A DNA stretch of 40,887 bases. Origin: Hyphomonadaceae bacterium. GTDB lineage: Bacteria; Pseudomonadota; Alphaproteobacteria; Caulobacterales; Hyphomonadaceae. The notes under the pieces were generated by a model. That model did no database searches. It had not been told where the DNA came from and was given only the letters and a program-made list of their open reading frames with translations. Shown one piece after another: positions 8,296-17,572 of this stretch (position 1 is the stretch's first letter; each line of letters opens with the position of its first letter). The position numbers and the translations under genes were made by a program. Location: positions 1 through 40,887 of the forward strand of contig CANJIL010000026.1 in the NCBI GenBank assembly GCA_947474455.1, given 5' to 3'.

Positions 8296-8685
8296 TCAGC
8301 CGATCTTGCGGAATTGCGGCGCGCCGGCGACGCGGATCACGACTGCACGGTCAGCCACCGACTCGGCGGCCGGGGCGAGGGAGGGCTGGCCCGCGAGGAC
8401 GACTTTCACGCCGAGGCGCTGGAACGCGTCGGAAACGGCCTTGGCGCGGTCGGGGCCGGATTTAACCTCGGCAACCACCTGCCCTGAGCAGGCCTTTGCG
8501 TCTGTCGCAACGCGCTCGACCAGCTGCTGGGAGAATGCGTTGAAGGCGGTGCTGTCGGCATCGAAATAGATCGACACCGCACGGCCCGGGCAGGAAGCGG
8601 GAGCCTGAGCAGAGGCGCTGTCATAGACGAAGCCACAGAGGCCAATGATGGCTGCGCCGACAGTCAGTGCAGTGAGTGGTTGCAT
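8296..8685 (-). CDS. Small periplasmic OmpA-like protein
   Basis: A 129-aa secreted protein. The ATG at 8685 has GGGAGACG upstream and begins a signal peptide (MQPLTALTVGAAIIGLCGFVY, cleavage near ASAQ); a start 15 codons upstream would bury it. The mature part reads SIYFDADSTAFNAFSQQLVERVA, with a later A-x-A-VSDAFQRLGVK block, the layout of an OmpA C-terminal fold (FDxxS, helix, short repeat, helix). The usual peptidoglycan-contacting Asp/Arg pair is poorly conserved, so cell-wall binding is uncertain. It lies 115 bp upstream of metG on the same strand and is probably a separate unit. Confidence 0.7.
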   Translation of the reverse strand: MQPLTALTVGAAIIGLCGFVYDSASAQAPASCPGRAVSIYFDADSTAFNAFSQQLVERVATDAKACSGQVVAEVKSGPDRAKAVSDAFQRLGVKVVLAGQPSLAPAAESVADRAVVIRVAGAPQFRKIG

Positions 8686-8857
8686 TGTTCGTCTCCCAGC
8701 CTCGTCCGGTCCCAAACTGCCAGGATCCAACTTAGTTTCGAGACAGGCCTCCCAATGGCGCGATCTGGACGGATTATGGCGCGCTCGGGGTCATTTTCGG
8801 CTAATTGCCGGGGGCTTGCGCAGGAACGCTGCGGCGCCTATTCCCCGTGTCCCAAGC

Positions 8858-8932
8858 GCCGGATTAGCTCAGCGGTAGAGCAGCGGTTTTGTAAACCGAA
8901 GGTCGGGGGTTCAATCCCCTCATCCGGCACCA
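8858..8932 (+). tRNA. tRNA-Thr (TGT)
   Basis: A 75-nt cloverleaf: acceptor stem GCCGGAT with ATCCGGC, D-arm AGCTCAGCGGTAGAGC, anticodon loop TTTGTAA with TGT at 8890-8892 (reads ACA), T-loop TTCAATC, discriminator A and an encoded CCA. The T-stem has one G-U pair, and the outermost anticodon-stem pair is a G-A mismatch (27-43). Both are tolerable, and the gene looks functional. Confidence 0.95.
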
Positions 8933-9084
8933 CGGCTTGCTGTTCGTCATGTGACGGATCAGCCGATTGATTAAACAACTCCCACTTTTTCAGCAGCTTG
9001 GCGCCTTGCGCATCTATCGCGGGCTTGCGCCTACGATAATGTGATCATGGGCGGGAAACTGGTCTGGGGACGCAGGAGGTCTAT

Positions 9085-12000
9085 CTGGGGACGAAACGCA
9101 TCTGGCGCGGGCTTTCGCTTGCGGCTGCTGGGGTTCTTGCAGCCGTGGCGTTGCAAGGATGCGGCGGGCCAGCCGGCAATGAGGCGCAGACCGTTATCGG
9201 CAAGGATCAGGGTCCGCAGCTCGAGACGCGGCAGGGTAATTCGCCGCGCGCGGGCGGTTCTGGCGAGTTCGAATTCGTGCGCTATGCGATCGACGTGTCG
9301 CGTGATCTGCCGCGCGCGTGCCTGACCTTCTCTTCCACGCTCAATCCGACGACGGATTATCGTCCCTTCCTCGATCTCGGGAACGGACCGCCGATCGCGT
9401 TGCAGACGGAAGGCGCCAATCTGTGCATCGGCGGCCTAACGTTTGGCGCTGACCGGGACATCACCATCCGCTCCGGCCTGCCCGCGAATGACGGGCGGAC
9501 GCTGCCGTTCGAAGAGACGGTGGGCATCTCGTTCGGCGACCGGCCGGCCTATGTCGGCTTCAAGGGCGATGGCGTGATCCTGCCGCGCATCGATGCGGAC
9601 GGGCTCGGGCTAGAGACGGTGAACGTCGACAAGGTGAAGGTGACGATCTCGCGCATCACGGATCGCGCGCTTGCCTTCAAGACCATCAGCCGGGGCTATT
9701 CGCACAGCCAGGGCGGTTATGGATACATGGACTATAATTCCGAAGTCTATGATGTGGCCGAACCAGTTTGGACCGGGGAGCTCGACACTCCGGGATCGCC
9801 CAATACCGCAAAGACCACGGTGTTCCCGATCGCGAAGGCTTTGCCGAAGCTGCAGCCGGGGGCGTACTTCGTCGAGCTGGATCAGCTGGATTCGTCTGGC
9901 GACGTTCCGAACAACGCGGCGCGGGCCAAGCGCTGGCTGGTGATCACTGACCTCGCGCTGACGACCTACACCGGCAATGACGGCATGTCGGCGACGATCC
10001 GGTCTTTGCAATCGGCCAAGGCGATGTCGGGCGTGAAGCTGGAGCTGATCGCGCGCAACAACGAGATCCTGGCGCGCGGCGATAGCGATGGCTCAGGACG
10101 CGTGAGCTTCTCCGGTCCGATCATACGGGGTGAAGGCAATGTCGCGCCGCGCCTGTTGATGGCGTATGCGCCGAACGGCGATTTCGCGATCCTCGATCTT
10201 GATCGTTCCCCGGTTGACCTGACCGAGCGGGACATTGGCGGGCGGACGCCTGCGCAGGCAGCGGATGCGTTCGTCTATACCGAGCGCGGCGTTTATCGTC
10301 CGGGTGAGCGGGTCTACATCACGTCGCTGATCCGCGATGCTGCGGCGAACTCGACGAATAACCGCGCGGGCTCTGTTATCGTTTATGGCCCGAACGGGCT
10401 TGAGGCGGGTCGACTGCGCTTCAAGGACGCCAAGGAATTCAATGGAGCGATCTCCTACCCATTCGATGTGCCGCGCACTGCGGCGCGCGGCAATTGGCGG
10501 ATTTCGACCGAGATCGATGGCATTGGCGCTGTCGGCAGCGAAAGCTTTTCGGTTGAGGATTTCGTGCCGCAGCGAATCGCGCTGGATGTGCAGGCGGACG
10601 ACAAGACGCCGATGCGGGCCAATGAGACGCGGCCCATCACGGCAAGTGTTCGTTTTCTCTATGGCGCGCCTGGCGCCGACCTGCCGGTCGAAGGTAATGT
10701 GCGGGTCGAGACCGATCCCAATCCCTTTCCGGATCTCAAGGGCTATGCGTTCGGTCGGCATGACGAGGAGTTCCGCGAGTCGACCTTTGATCTTGCGACA
10801 GCGACCACGGACAATTCCGGCCGGACCGTCATCTCCCTTGATCCACGCGCCGCAGAGAACGCGATGTCGTCGCGCCCGCTGCGTCTGCGCGCCGTGGTTT
10901 CGGCGATCGAGCCAGGCGGACGGGCTGTGCGGGACGATGTCCGCGTCTCCTACAGACCGGCGGAGCGTTATCTCGGCGTGAAGCCGGCCTTCGATGACCG
11001 CTCGTCGAAGGAAGGCGAAGCGGCGAATTTCGAGGTCGTATCGGTGGATCGCAACGGCGCACTTAAGGCCGCGACGATCAACTGGCGCCTCGTGCGCATC
11101 GACTGGAAATATGACTGGTACCGAGCAGATGGCGGAGACTGGCAGTGGCGCCAGTCGCGACGGGTTGTCGAACTGGAGTCCGGCAATCTCAGGGTCGCCG
11201 AGGGCCAGCGCGGCGCGATCAAGACGCGCGCGCTCGATTATGGCGACTTCGAACTCTACCTCACCGAGGAGGCCAATGGCGGGGAGGCTTCCTACGCCTT
11301 CTGGTCGGGCTGGGGCGGCACGCCTGTTGACGGCGTCGAGGCGCCGGATCGGGTGCGTGTACAGGTTCCCGATAAGCTGCCGGGCATCGGCAACGATGTC
11401 GATGTGACGATCGTTGCGCCCTATGCAGGCGAAGCAGAAATCGTGGTGGCGTCGGAGAATGTGATCTCGACGCGCAGCATCACCGTCAAAGCGAATGAAG
11501 GCACGCATGTGAAACTGCCTGTGACGCGGGCCTGGGGGGCGGGCGTCTATGTCATGGCGACGGTCTATACGCCGCGCGATGCGGTCAAGACGCCGAAGCC
11601 GCGGCGCGCCGTGGGCGTTGCCCATGTTGCTGTCGATGTGGCCCCGCGAACGTTCAAGCTGGATCTGGCCGCGCCGCAGGTGCAGCGCCCGAACAGCAAG
11701 ATGACGGTGAACATCACCGCCACAGGACCGACCGACGATGCCTACGTGCAACTGGCGGCGGTGGATGAAGGCATCCTTCTCCTGACCGGGTTCAAGTCAC
11801 CCGATCCGGTCGATTACTTCTTCGGCAAGCGTCGTCTGGGCGTTGAACTGCGCGACGATTATGGCCGCCTGCTTGATCCCAACCAGGGCGCGGCTGGCAA
11901 TATCCGCCAGGGCGGCGACCAGATTGGAGGCGCCGGGCTGACCGTCGTGCCGACCATGTCGGTGGCGCTGGTATCTACGCCGGTGAAGCTGAGCGGCGGC

Positions 12001-13986
12001 AAGGCGTCGGTGACGTTCGATGTGCCGGCGTTCAATGGCGAGCTGCGCCTGATGGCTGTGGCGTGGTCGAACTCTGGCGTCGGCGGCGCTTCAAAGCCGG
12101 TGACCGTCCGCGACCAGGTGCCGGCGCTGATGGCGCTGCCGCGCTTCCTGTCTCCAGGAGACACCGCAACGGCGACGCTGACACTTGACAACGTCGAGGG
12201 CGCGGCCGGCGTGTACAATGCGGCGATCCAGGCGACGGCGCCAGTGCGCGCCGTAACGGGCGCCCTTTCGACGAACCTCAACCGCGGCCAGCGCAGCGAT
12301 ATCGACGCGGCGTTCTCGGCAGCGTCGGAAGGCATCTCGAACGTGTCGTTCAACGTGACGGGCCCGGGCAATTATGCCGTCTCGCGCACCTATCCGATCC
12401 AGGCGCGGTCGGCGTGGATGCCAGCGAGCTACGTGCAGCGCACGACGATCCAGCCGGGGGCGGCCTTCTCTCCCGCCGCGGATTCGCTGAGCTCTTTCGT
12501 GACGGGCTCGGGCTATGTGCAGGTCTCGTTCTCGCCCATCCCTATGGACGCCGCCGCGCTGTATGACTCGCTCGATCAGTATCCCTATGGATGCACGGAG
12601 CAGATCACGAGCCGCGCGCTGCCTCTGCTTTATGCCGGCCAGATCGCGGCGTTGGCCGGACGCAAGACGCCGGGCGACCTGCGCAATCAGACCCAGGAAG
12701 CGGTATCGACACTGCTGAGCCGTCAGGGTGCGGATGGGGCGTTCGGTCTATGGCGCACGGGCGATGCGCTTTCGACGCCGTGGTTGGGCGCATACGCGAC
12801 GGATTTCCTGTTCCGCGCAAAAGCGGCTGGCTATGTTGTGCCGGATGCAGCGCTCGACAAAGCGTATGACGCGCTTGAGGAATTTGCTGTCCGCGAGAGC
12901 CGCTATTCCTCGAGCTATGACTTCGAGGTGCTTGAGAGCCGCTACAACAACGACACCGAACAGAAACTGATGGATCGCTCGGTTGCCTACGCCTCCTATG
13001 TGCTGGCGAAAGCCGGGCGCATGGACAGGGCGCGGCTGCGCTATCTGCACGACGACCGGCTGGGCCGCACCGATGGTCCGCTGGCCAAGGCGCAGATCGC
13101 CGCCGCGCTCTACATGATCGGCGACAATGCGCGCGCCAAATCAGCCTTCGACCAGGCCGAGGCGGCGATTGGTTACGTCAACAGTGGCGACTATTACCAG
13201 ACATCGCGTCGTGACCTCGCCGGCGTTCTGGCGCTGGCGCAGGAAGCGAAGCAGACCGAGCGCGTGCGGCGGCTGTCGCAGCGCGTGGCGCAGGATCTGC
13301 CGGAGCCGGATCGCCTGACGACGCAGGAGAAGGCCTTCCTTCTTCTCGCCGCCAACGCGCTTTCTGGCGGTCAGTCTGCGGTGAACGTCGCCGTCCAGGG
13401 CCAGGCGGATACCGTCTCGGCGGGCGTCTACAAGATGCGCGACCAGCAGATGCGTGCGCCCCCGGCGTTCACGAACCGTGGTCAGAGCCAGCTCTGGGTC
13501 ACGTCGATCGCGCGCGGCTCCCCGGCTTCGGCGCCAGCGCCGACAGGCGATGGCATGACAGCGATCAAGCAGCTGTGGACCCCGGGCGGAAACGCTGTCG
13601 ACGGTGCGAGCTTCCGGCAGGGCGACAGGATCATCGTGGCGATCACGGTGGGCGCGTCCGAAATGCGGACGACGCCGCTGGTCGTGGCCGATCTTCTGCC
13701 GGCCGGCTTCGAGATAGAAGCTGTGCTGCGGCCGGAAGATGCTGGCGCCAACGGGCCGTATCGCTTCCTCGGGACCCTGGTGGCGCCGAACATAGCCGAA
13801 GCGCGGGATGACCGCTTTGTGGCGGCGTTCGACCTCTACGACCAGAAACGGGAGACGGTGGCATACATGGTTCGCGCGGTGACGCCCGGCTCGTTCACGA
13901 TGCCCGGCGTGGTGGCGGAGGACATGTATCGTCCGGACACTTATGCCCGCACGGTCTCACGCACAATCACGGTGGCGAAGCGGTAG
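9085..13986 (+). CDS. yfhM: Alpha-2-macroglobulin family lipoprotein (YfhM type)
   Basis: A large periplasmic protease-trapping lipoprotein, 1633 aa if started at the CTG at 9085. The stop TAA at 9037 closes the frame, and no ATG, GTG or TTG lies between it and a GTG at 9145 that falls inside the lipobox. The CTG has AGGAGGT at 9074-9080 and gives a complete lipoprotein signal (basic TKRIWRG, hydrophobic stretch, ALQGC with Cys26). Domain marks: MG repeats, VYRPGERV near residue 402, AAVDEGILLLTG with VDYFFGKRRLG, and the thioester YGCTEQ with Cys1170, which covalently traps attacking proteases. The C-terminal bait and receptor-like domains follow. pbpC lies 42 bp downstream, the conserved pair in which macroglobulin guards the wall and PbpC rebuilds it. 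Confidence 0.93.
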   Translation: MGTKRIWRGLSLAAAGVLAAVALQGCGGPAGNEAQTVIGKDQGPQLETRQGNSPRAGGSGEFEFVRYAIDVSRDLPRACLTFSSTLNPTTDYRPFLDLGNGPPIALQTEGANLCIGGLTFGADRDITIRSGLPANDGRTLPFEETVGISFGDRPAYVGFKGDGVILPRIDADGLGLETVNVDKVKVTISRITDRALAFKTISRGYSHSQGGYGYMDYNSEVYDVAEPVWTGELDTPGSPNTAKTTVFPIAKALPKLQPGAYFVELDQLDSSGDVPNNAARAKRWLVITDLALTTYTGNDGMSATIRSLQSAKAMSGVKLELIARNNEILARGDSDGSGRVSFSGPIIRGEGNVAPRLLMAYAPNGDFAILDLDRSPVDLTERDIGGRTPAQAADAFVYTERGVYRPGERVYITSLIRDAAANSTNNRAGSVIVYGPNGLEAGRLRFKDAKEFNGAISYPFDVPRTAARGNWRISTEIDGIGAVGSESFSVEDFVPQRIALDVQADDKTPMRANETRPITASVRFLYGAPGADLPVEGNVRVETDPNPFPDLKGYAFGRHDEEFRESTFDLATATTDNSGRTVISLDPRAAENAMSSRPLRLRAVVSAIEPGGRAVRDDVRVSYRPAERYLGVKPAFDDRSSKEGEAANFEVVSVDRNGALKAATINWRLVRIDWKYDWYRADGGDWQWRQSRRVVELESGNLRVAEGQRGAIKTRALDYGDFELYLTEEANGGEASYAFWSGWGGTPVDGVEAPDRVRVQVPDKLPGIGNDVDVTIVAPYAGEAEIVVASENVISTRSITVKANEGTHVKLPVTRAWGAGVYVMATVYTPRDAVKTPKPRRAVGVAHVAVDVAPRTFKLDLAAPQVQRPNSKMTVNITATGPTDDAYVQLAAVDEGILLLTGFKSPDPVDYFFGKRRLGVELRDDYGRLLDPNQGAAGNIRQGGDQIGGAGLTVVPTMSVALVSTPVKLSGGKASVTFDVPAFNGELRLMAVAWSNSGVGGASKPVTVRDQVPALMALPRFLSPGDTATATLTLDNVEGAAGVYNAAIQATAPVRAVTGALSTNLNRGQRSDIDAAFSAASEGISNVSFNVTGPGNYAVSRTYPIQARSAWMPASYVQRTTIQPGAAFSPAADSLSSFVTGSGYVQVSFSPIPMDAAALYDSLDQYPYGCTEQITSRALPLLYAGQIAALAGRKTPGDLRNQTQEAVSTLLSRQGADGAFGLWRTGDALSTPWLGAYATDFLFRAKAAGYVVPDAALDKAYDALEEFAVRESRYSSSYDFEVLESRYNNDTEQKLMDRSVAYASYVLAKAGRMDRARLRYLHDDRLGRTDGPLAKAQIAAALYMIGDNARAKSAFDQAEAAIGYVNSGDYYQTSRRDLAGVLALAQEAKQTERVRRLSQRVAQDLPEPDRLTTQEKAFLLLAANALSGGQSAVNVAVQGQADTVSAGVYKMRDQQMRAPPAFTNRGQSQLWVTSIARGSPASAPAPTGDGMTAIKQLWTPGGNAVDGASFRQGDRIIVAITVGASEMRTTPLVVADLLPAGFEIEAVLRPEDAGANGPYRFLGTLVAPNIAEARDDRFVAAFDLYDQKRETVAYMVRAVTPGSFTMPGVVAEDMYRPDTYARTVSRTITVAKR

Positions 13987-14028
13987 GATGGCCGATTTAG
14001 CGGCAGGCGCGGCTAAGCGAGGTTCGCC

Positions 14029-16158
14029 ATGAGCGAACCCGTCACGCCGCGCTGGCGCAGCGCGCTGGACTATCTCAATCCGCGCAACTGGTTTTGGCCG
14101 GAGGAATGGTGGCGCAAGGCGGCGCTGGTGACGCTGTATGTTCTGCTGCCTATCCTGATGCTGGATGCGCTATTTCCGCCGCCACTCACGCGCTTTCAGC
14201 AAGTGTCTGGCGTGGTGATGGACCGGCGCGGGGCAGTACTGCGCGTGTTTCCTGTCGATGACGGCAAGTGGCGCATGCGTGCACATGTCGAGGAGCTCGA
14301 TCCCGATTTCCTGTCAGCGCTGATGGCCTATGAAGACAAGCGGTTCATGAGCCATAGCGGCGTCGATTTCGCCGCGCTGACGCGCGCGGCGGGATCGCTG
14401 GTCACGTCGGGGCGGATCGTCTCTGGCGGATCGACCATAACTATGCAGACGGCGCGGCTGCTCGAGCCGCGGGCGCGCAATGTCGTCTCCAAGATCATCG
14501 AGTCGGTGCGGGCATGGCAGCTTGAACGGCGGTATACAAAGAATGAGATCCTCGAACTCTATCTGACGCTGGCCCCTTATGGCGGGAACCTTGAGGGCGT
14601 ACGGGCGGCTGCGTGGGCTTATTTCGGGCGCGAGCCGGATAATCTTTCGCCGGACCAGATCGCGATGCTGATCGCACTGCCGCAATCCCCCGAGGCGCGG
14701 CGGCCGGATCTGCATCCGCAGGCGGCCATTGTGGCGCGCGAGCGCGTGCTGATGCGACTGGCGGATGAGGGGGTGTTCGCGAAGGATCTCGCCACGGAGT
14801 CGGCGGACTATCCGGCGCCCAAGCGCAACGACTTCCCCACGCTGGCCTGGCATGCTTCTGAAGAAGCGGTGCGGCGTGCGGGCGATCCGGACAATGTGCG
14901 CACGACGCTGGATCTCGCCCTGCAGAAGGAAGTCGAGCAGCTGGCGACACGGGCGGCGGGACCGTCGCGCGAGGGTGCGCAGGTTGCGATCATGGTGGTG
15001 GACATTGCGAGCCGCGAAGTGCGCGCGGTAGCGGGGTCGGCCAACAGGGCCTCGCCGGGGGGGTGGATCGACCTGACAAATCGACCGCGGTCGCCGGGTT
15101 CGACGCTGAAGCCGTTCATCTACGGGCTGGCGTTCGATGATGGCGTGGCCTCGCCCGACACGCGGATTTCGGATGCGCCGCGGAGGTTTGCGAGTTATCG
15201 GCCGGATAACTTCGATCGGACTTTCCGCGGCGATGTTACTGTGGCGCAGGCGCTGCAGCATTCGCTGAACGTGCCAGCGGTGTCGGCGTTGGATGCGGTA
15301 GGGGCGCAGCGGTTTGCATCGGCGCTTGCGTTTGCGGGCGCTGATCTCTCCATGCCGCTGACGGCGGATGAGGACGCCGGGCTGGCCATTGCGCTGGGCG
15401 GCGCAGGCATGACGGTGCGCGATGTGGCGCTGCTTTATGCCGCGCTGGGCGATGACGGCCGGGCGCTGCCGCTTCACTGGCTGAAATCTGAGAGCGAGGC
15501 GGCGCTGGTGAAGCCGGACAAGGCGGGGCAGATCATGTCGGCGCAGTCGGCGCGGCAGATCGTGGAGATACTGGGATCAGCGCCTGCGCCGGCGGGTCGG
15601 ATGCCGGCATTGCTAACGCAGGAAGCGCCCGTGATCGCTTTCAAGACAGGCACGTCCTATGGCTTCCGTGACGCGTGGGCGGCGGGCACGGGCAGCGGGC
15701 ATGCGGTGGTGGTGTGGATCGGGCGGGCCGATTCCTCGCCGCGGCCGGGAGTGACGGGGCGCGATGCGGCGCTCCCGGTACTGTTCGACGTGTATGATGC
15801 GATCTCGCGGATCACGCCGCGGCGCTCGTCGGGGCCGCCGCTGCGCGAGGAAATTGCGGGCGGGCATGTGCCGCCGTCTGCCTTGGCGCGGTTCGAGCGA
15901 CAGAATGCACCGCCGCAGATCCTCTTCCCACCGGATGGGGCCGAAGTGTGGAAGGACGAGGAACATACATCGTTCGTGCTGGCGGCCGAGGGACGGGGCA
16001 AGCTGGCGTGGTATGTCGATGGCAAGGCGTTGGCCCGCAACGTGGCAGGCGATTCCGTGTGGCGGCCGCGCGATTCGGGATTTTATGAGCTGTTCGTGGT
16101 CGACGATGCAGGACGCACTGCGAAGTCGCGCGTGCGGATCATGACACCCGCCAGCTAG
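14029..16158 (+). CDS. pbpC: Penicillin-binding protein 1C
   Basis: A bifunctional peptidoglycan polymerase, 709 aa (E. coli PbpC is about 770). A short cytoplasmic tail and one membrane helix (~residues 33-52) come first. The GT51 glycosyltransferase domain has Glu102 in AYEDKRF, GGSTITMQTARLL and the KNEILELYL block. The transpeptidase domain has Ser358 and Lys361 in GSTLKPF, SLN at 412-414 and KTG at 539-541. The C-terminal PbpC-specific domain (~600-705) is present. It follows the macroglobulin gene by 42 bp and is probably co-transcribed. Its stop overlaps the stop of the convergent patatin gene by the four bases CTAG (16155-16158). Confidence 0.95.
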   Translation: MSEPVTPRWRSALDYLNPRNWFWPEEWWRKAALVTLYVLLPILMLDALFPPPLTRFQQVSGVVMDRRGAVLRVFPVDDGKWRMRAHVEELDPDFLSALMAYEDKRFMSHSGVDFAALTRAAGSLVTSGRIVSGGSTITMQTARLLEPRARNVVSKIIESVRAWQLERRYTKNEILELYLTLAPYGGNLEGVRAAAWAYFGREPDNLSPDQIAMLIALPQSPEARRPDLHPQAAIVARERVLMRLADEGVFAKDLATESADYPAPKRNDFPTLAWHASEEAVRRAGDPDNVRTTLDLALQKEVEQLATRAAGPSREGAQVAIMVVDIASREVRAVAGSANRASPGGWIDLTNRPRSPGSTLKPFIYGLAFDDGVASPDTRISDAPRRFASYRPDNFDRTFRGDVTVAQALQHSLNVPAVSALDAVGAQRFASALAFAGADLSMPLTADEDAGLAIALGGAGMTVRDVALLYAALGDDGRALPLHWLKSESEAALVKPDKAGQIMSAQSARQIVEILGSAPAPAGRMPALLTQEAPVIAFKTGTSYGFRDAWAAGTGSGHAVVVWIGRADSSPRPGVTGRDAALPVLFDVYDAISRITPRRSSGPPLREEIAGGHVPPSALARFERQNAPPQILFPPDGAEVWKDEEHTSFVLAAEGRGKLAWYVDGKALARNVAGDSVWRPRDSGFYELFVVDDAGRTAKSRVRIMTPAS

Positions 16159-17507
16159 CGCGTCAGCGCTTGCACAAGGTCGTTGGTGAGGATGGCGCGG
16201 CGGCCACCCGCGATCAGGTCATCGACAACAGCTTTCGGCAGGCTGACCGCGGTCGCCGCGGCGCCGAGGCGTTCGTGCTGATCTGGCGGAAGATCCGCGA
16301 AGGAGACGGTGTCGAAGCGGAACTGAACGTCCTTGCAGTTCCAGTCTTCGCCTGCACCGAGACTGCGGGCCTCCTCCGGCGTCAGGGCGCAACGCCAGGC
16401 GATGAGATCACGCTGCCATTCGGCGAGGACGCTGCCGAAGGCGTCGCTGGCTGCGCGTTTGGGTGCATTGATCGAGACGCTGAGCATGGCATCGACGAGT
16501 TGCGCGGCATCAGGACCTTCGGCCTTCATCGCCCAGTCGCCGTCCGCATTTCTCTCGGAGTTGACGAGAAGGAATGTCATGCGGCGGATTTTGACGGCGT
16601 CGCGGGCGGAATACGGGCCATAGGGCTTGCCTGCGGCGCGGCGAATGGTGACGAGGCTCGACAAGCCAAAATTGTCAGCCACGCCGCCGTCGGTGAGATG
16701 CAGGTACTTCATGCGGGACGGATCGCGATACGCCTCGAAAGCGCGCGCCGTTTCACGCAAAAGCATAGGTGAGGCGCGATCGCGACTGGCGGCTTCAACC
16801 CAAGGCGGCATAGGCGCGGGGCATTCGCCTTCCGGCAGCTTTACAACTATAGGACGAAAAGCGACCGGCACGGACATTGAAGCTGCAACCGCGTCCGCGA
16901 TGCGGACTGAGCCCAGGTCACTGCAGATCGCCTGGAAGTACGGCGTGGCGAACGCGAAGGGCGTGCCGTTGTAGAGGTCGGCCGAGTTAATGATGATACG
17001 TGGCCGGTTCGGCAAGTCGCGCATATGGCCGCCGGAATAGACTTCCTTGTCGAGCCAGTTGGCGAGCTTGTCGGGGCCGTTTAATCCGCCCTGCATCAGG
17101 CGTTGCCAGTTCTCAGGCGACATCGGGCTGGTGTGGAGTTGGCTTTGCCAATCCTTGTCGAGCATGTCGGCGCGGAACCGATCCAGACCAGCCGCGCCGT
17201 GAAGACCGAAATACGCTGCGATCGTGGAGCCGCCCGAGACCGATGTAACAAGCACCACCTTGTCGATCAGCGCACGACCATCAACACCCCTCAGGTCACG
17301 CAATTGGAGCAATACGCCGAGTGAGAACGAGGCGGCGCGGGCGCCGCCGCCGGACAACGCCAGCGCGATGGCATCGCCGTTGATGCCGAGTTCGATCTCG
17401 ACTGGCGCCGGCGGCGGTGCGGTGATCGACTGGTTAATCGGCGTCGTGTCGGGCGCGGATACGCATGCCGTGGTCAGCGCAGCGAAAGCGATTGCGGCGA
17501 AACGCAT
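16155..17507 (-). CDS. Patatin-like phospholipase, lipoprotein
   Basis: A Ser-Asp dyad lipid acyl hydrolase, 450 aa. An N-terminal lipobox (ALTTAC, Cys15) predicts membrane anchoring. The oxyanion loop is SGGGARA (Gly53-55). The nucleophile is Ser91 in SVSGGS, the variant of GxSxG found in a bacterial patatin subgroup. The dyad aspartate is Asp273 in TDGGVADNFGL. The substrate is presumably phospholipid, but acyl preference cannot be told. It ends tail-to-tail with pbpC and starts 65 bp downstream of pgi on the same strand. Periplasmic placement is inferred and would be of interest for phospholipid turnover near the wall-repair pair. Confidence 0.88.
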   Translation of the reverse strand: MRFAAIAFAALTTACVSAPDTTPINQSITAPPPAPVEIELGINGDAIALALSGGGARAASFSLGVLLQLRDLRGVDGRALIDKVVLVTSVSGGSTIAAYFGLHGAAGLDRFRADMLDKDWQSQLHTSPMSPENWQRLMQGGLNGPDKLANWLDKEVYSGGHMRDLPNRPRIIINSADLYNGTPFAFATPYFQAICSDLGSVRIADAVAASMSVPVAFRPIVVKLPEGECPAPMPPWVEAASRDRASPMLLRETARAFEAYRDPSRMKYLHLTDGGVADNFGLSSLVTIRRAAGKPYGPYSARDAVKIRRMTFLLVNSERNADGDWAMKAEGPDAAQLVDAMLSVSINAPKRAASDAFGSVLAEWQRDLIAWRCALTPEEARSLGAGEDWNCKDVQFRFDTVSFADLPPDQHERLGAAATAVSLPKAVVDDLIAGGRRAILTNDLVQALTR

Positions 17508-17572
17508 GAATTATCCTCGACTTGCTTGATCAGCTTGGCGCTGAGCGGGGCGCGATGTCCAGCGGGGACGGA

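Noticed and set aside
9006-9040. Possible promoter TTGCGC and GATAAT before the macroglobulin gene
   Set aside because: Spacing of about 23 bp is too wide and the -35 match is weak.
10093-11751. 552-codon minus-strand frame inside the macroglobulin gene
   Set aside because: Antisense to well-supported domains; composition (Arg/His-rich) is typical of a shadow frame.
14314-15477. 387-codon minus-strand frame inside pbpC
   Set aside because: Antisense to GT51 and transpeptidase motifs; Arg-rich shadow.
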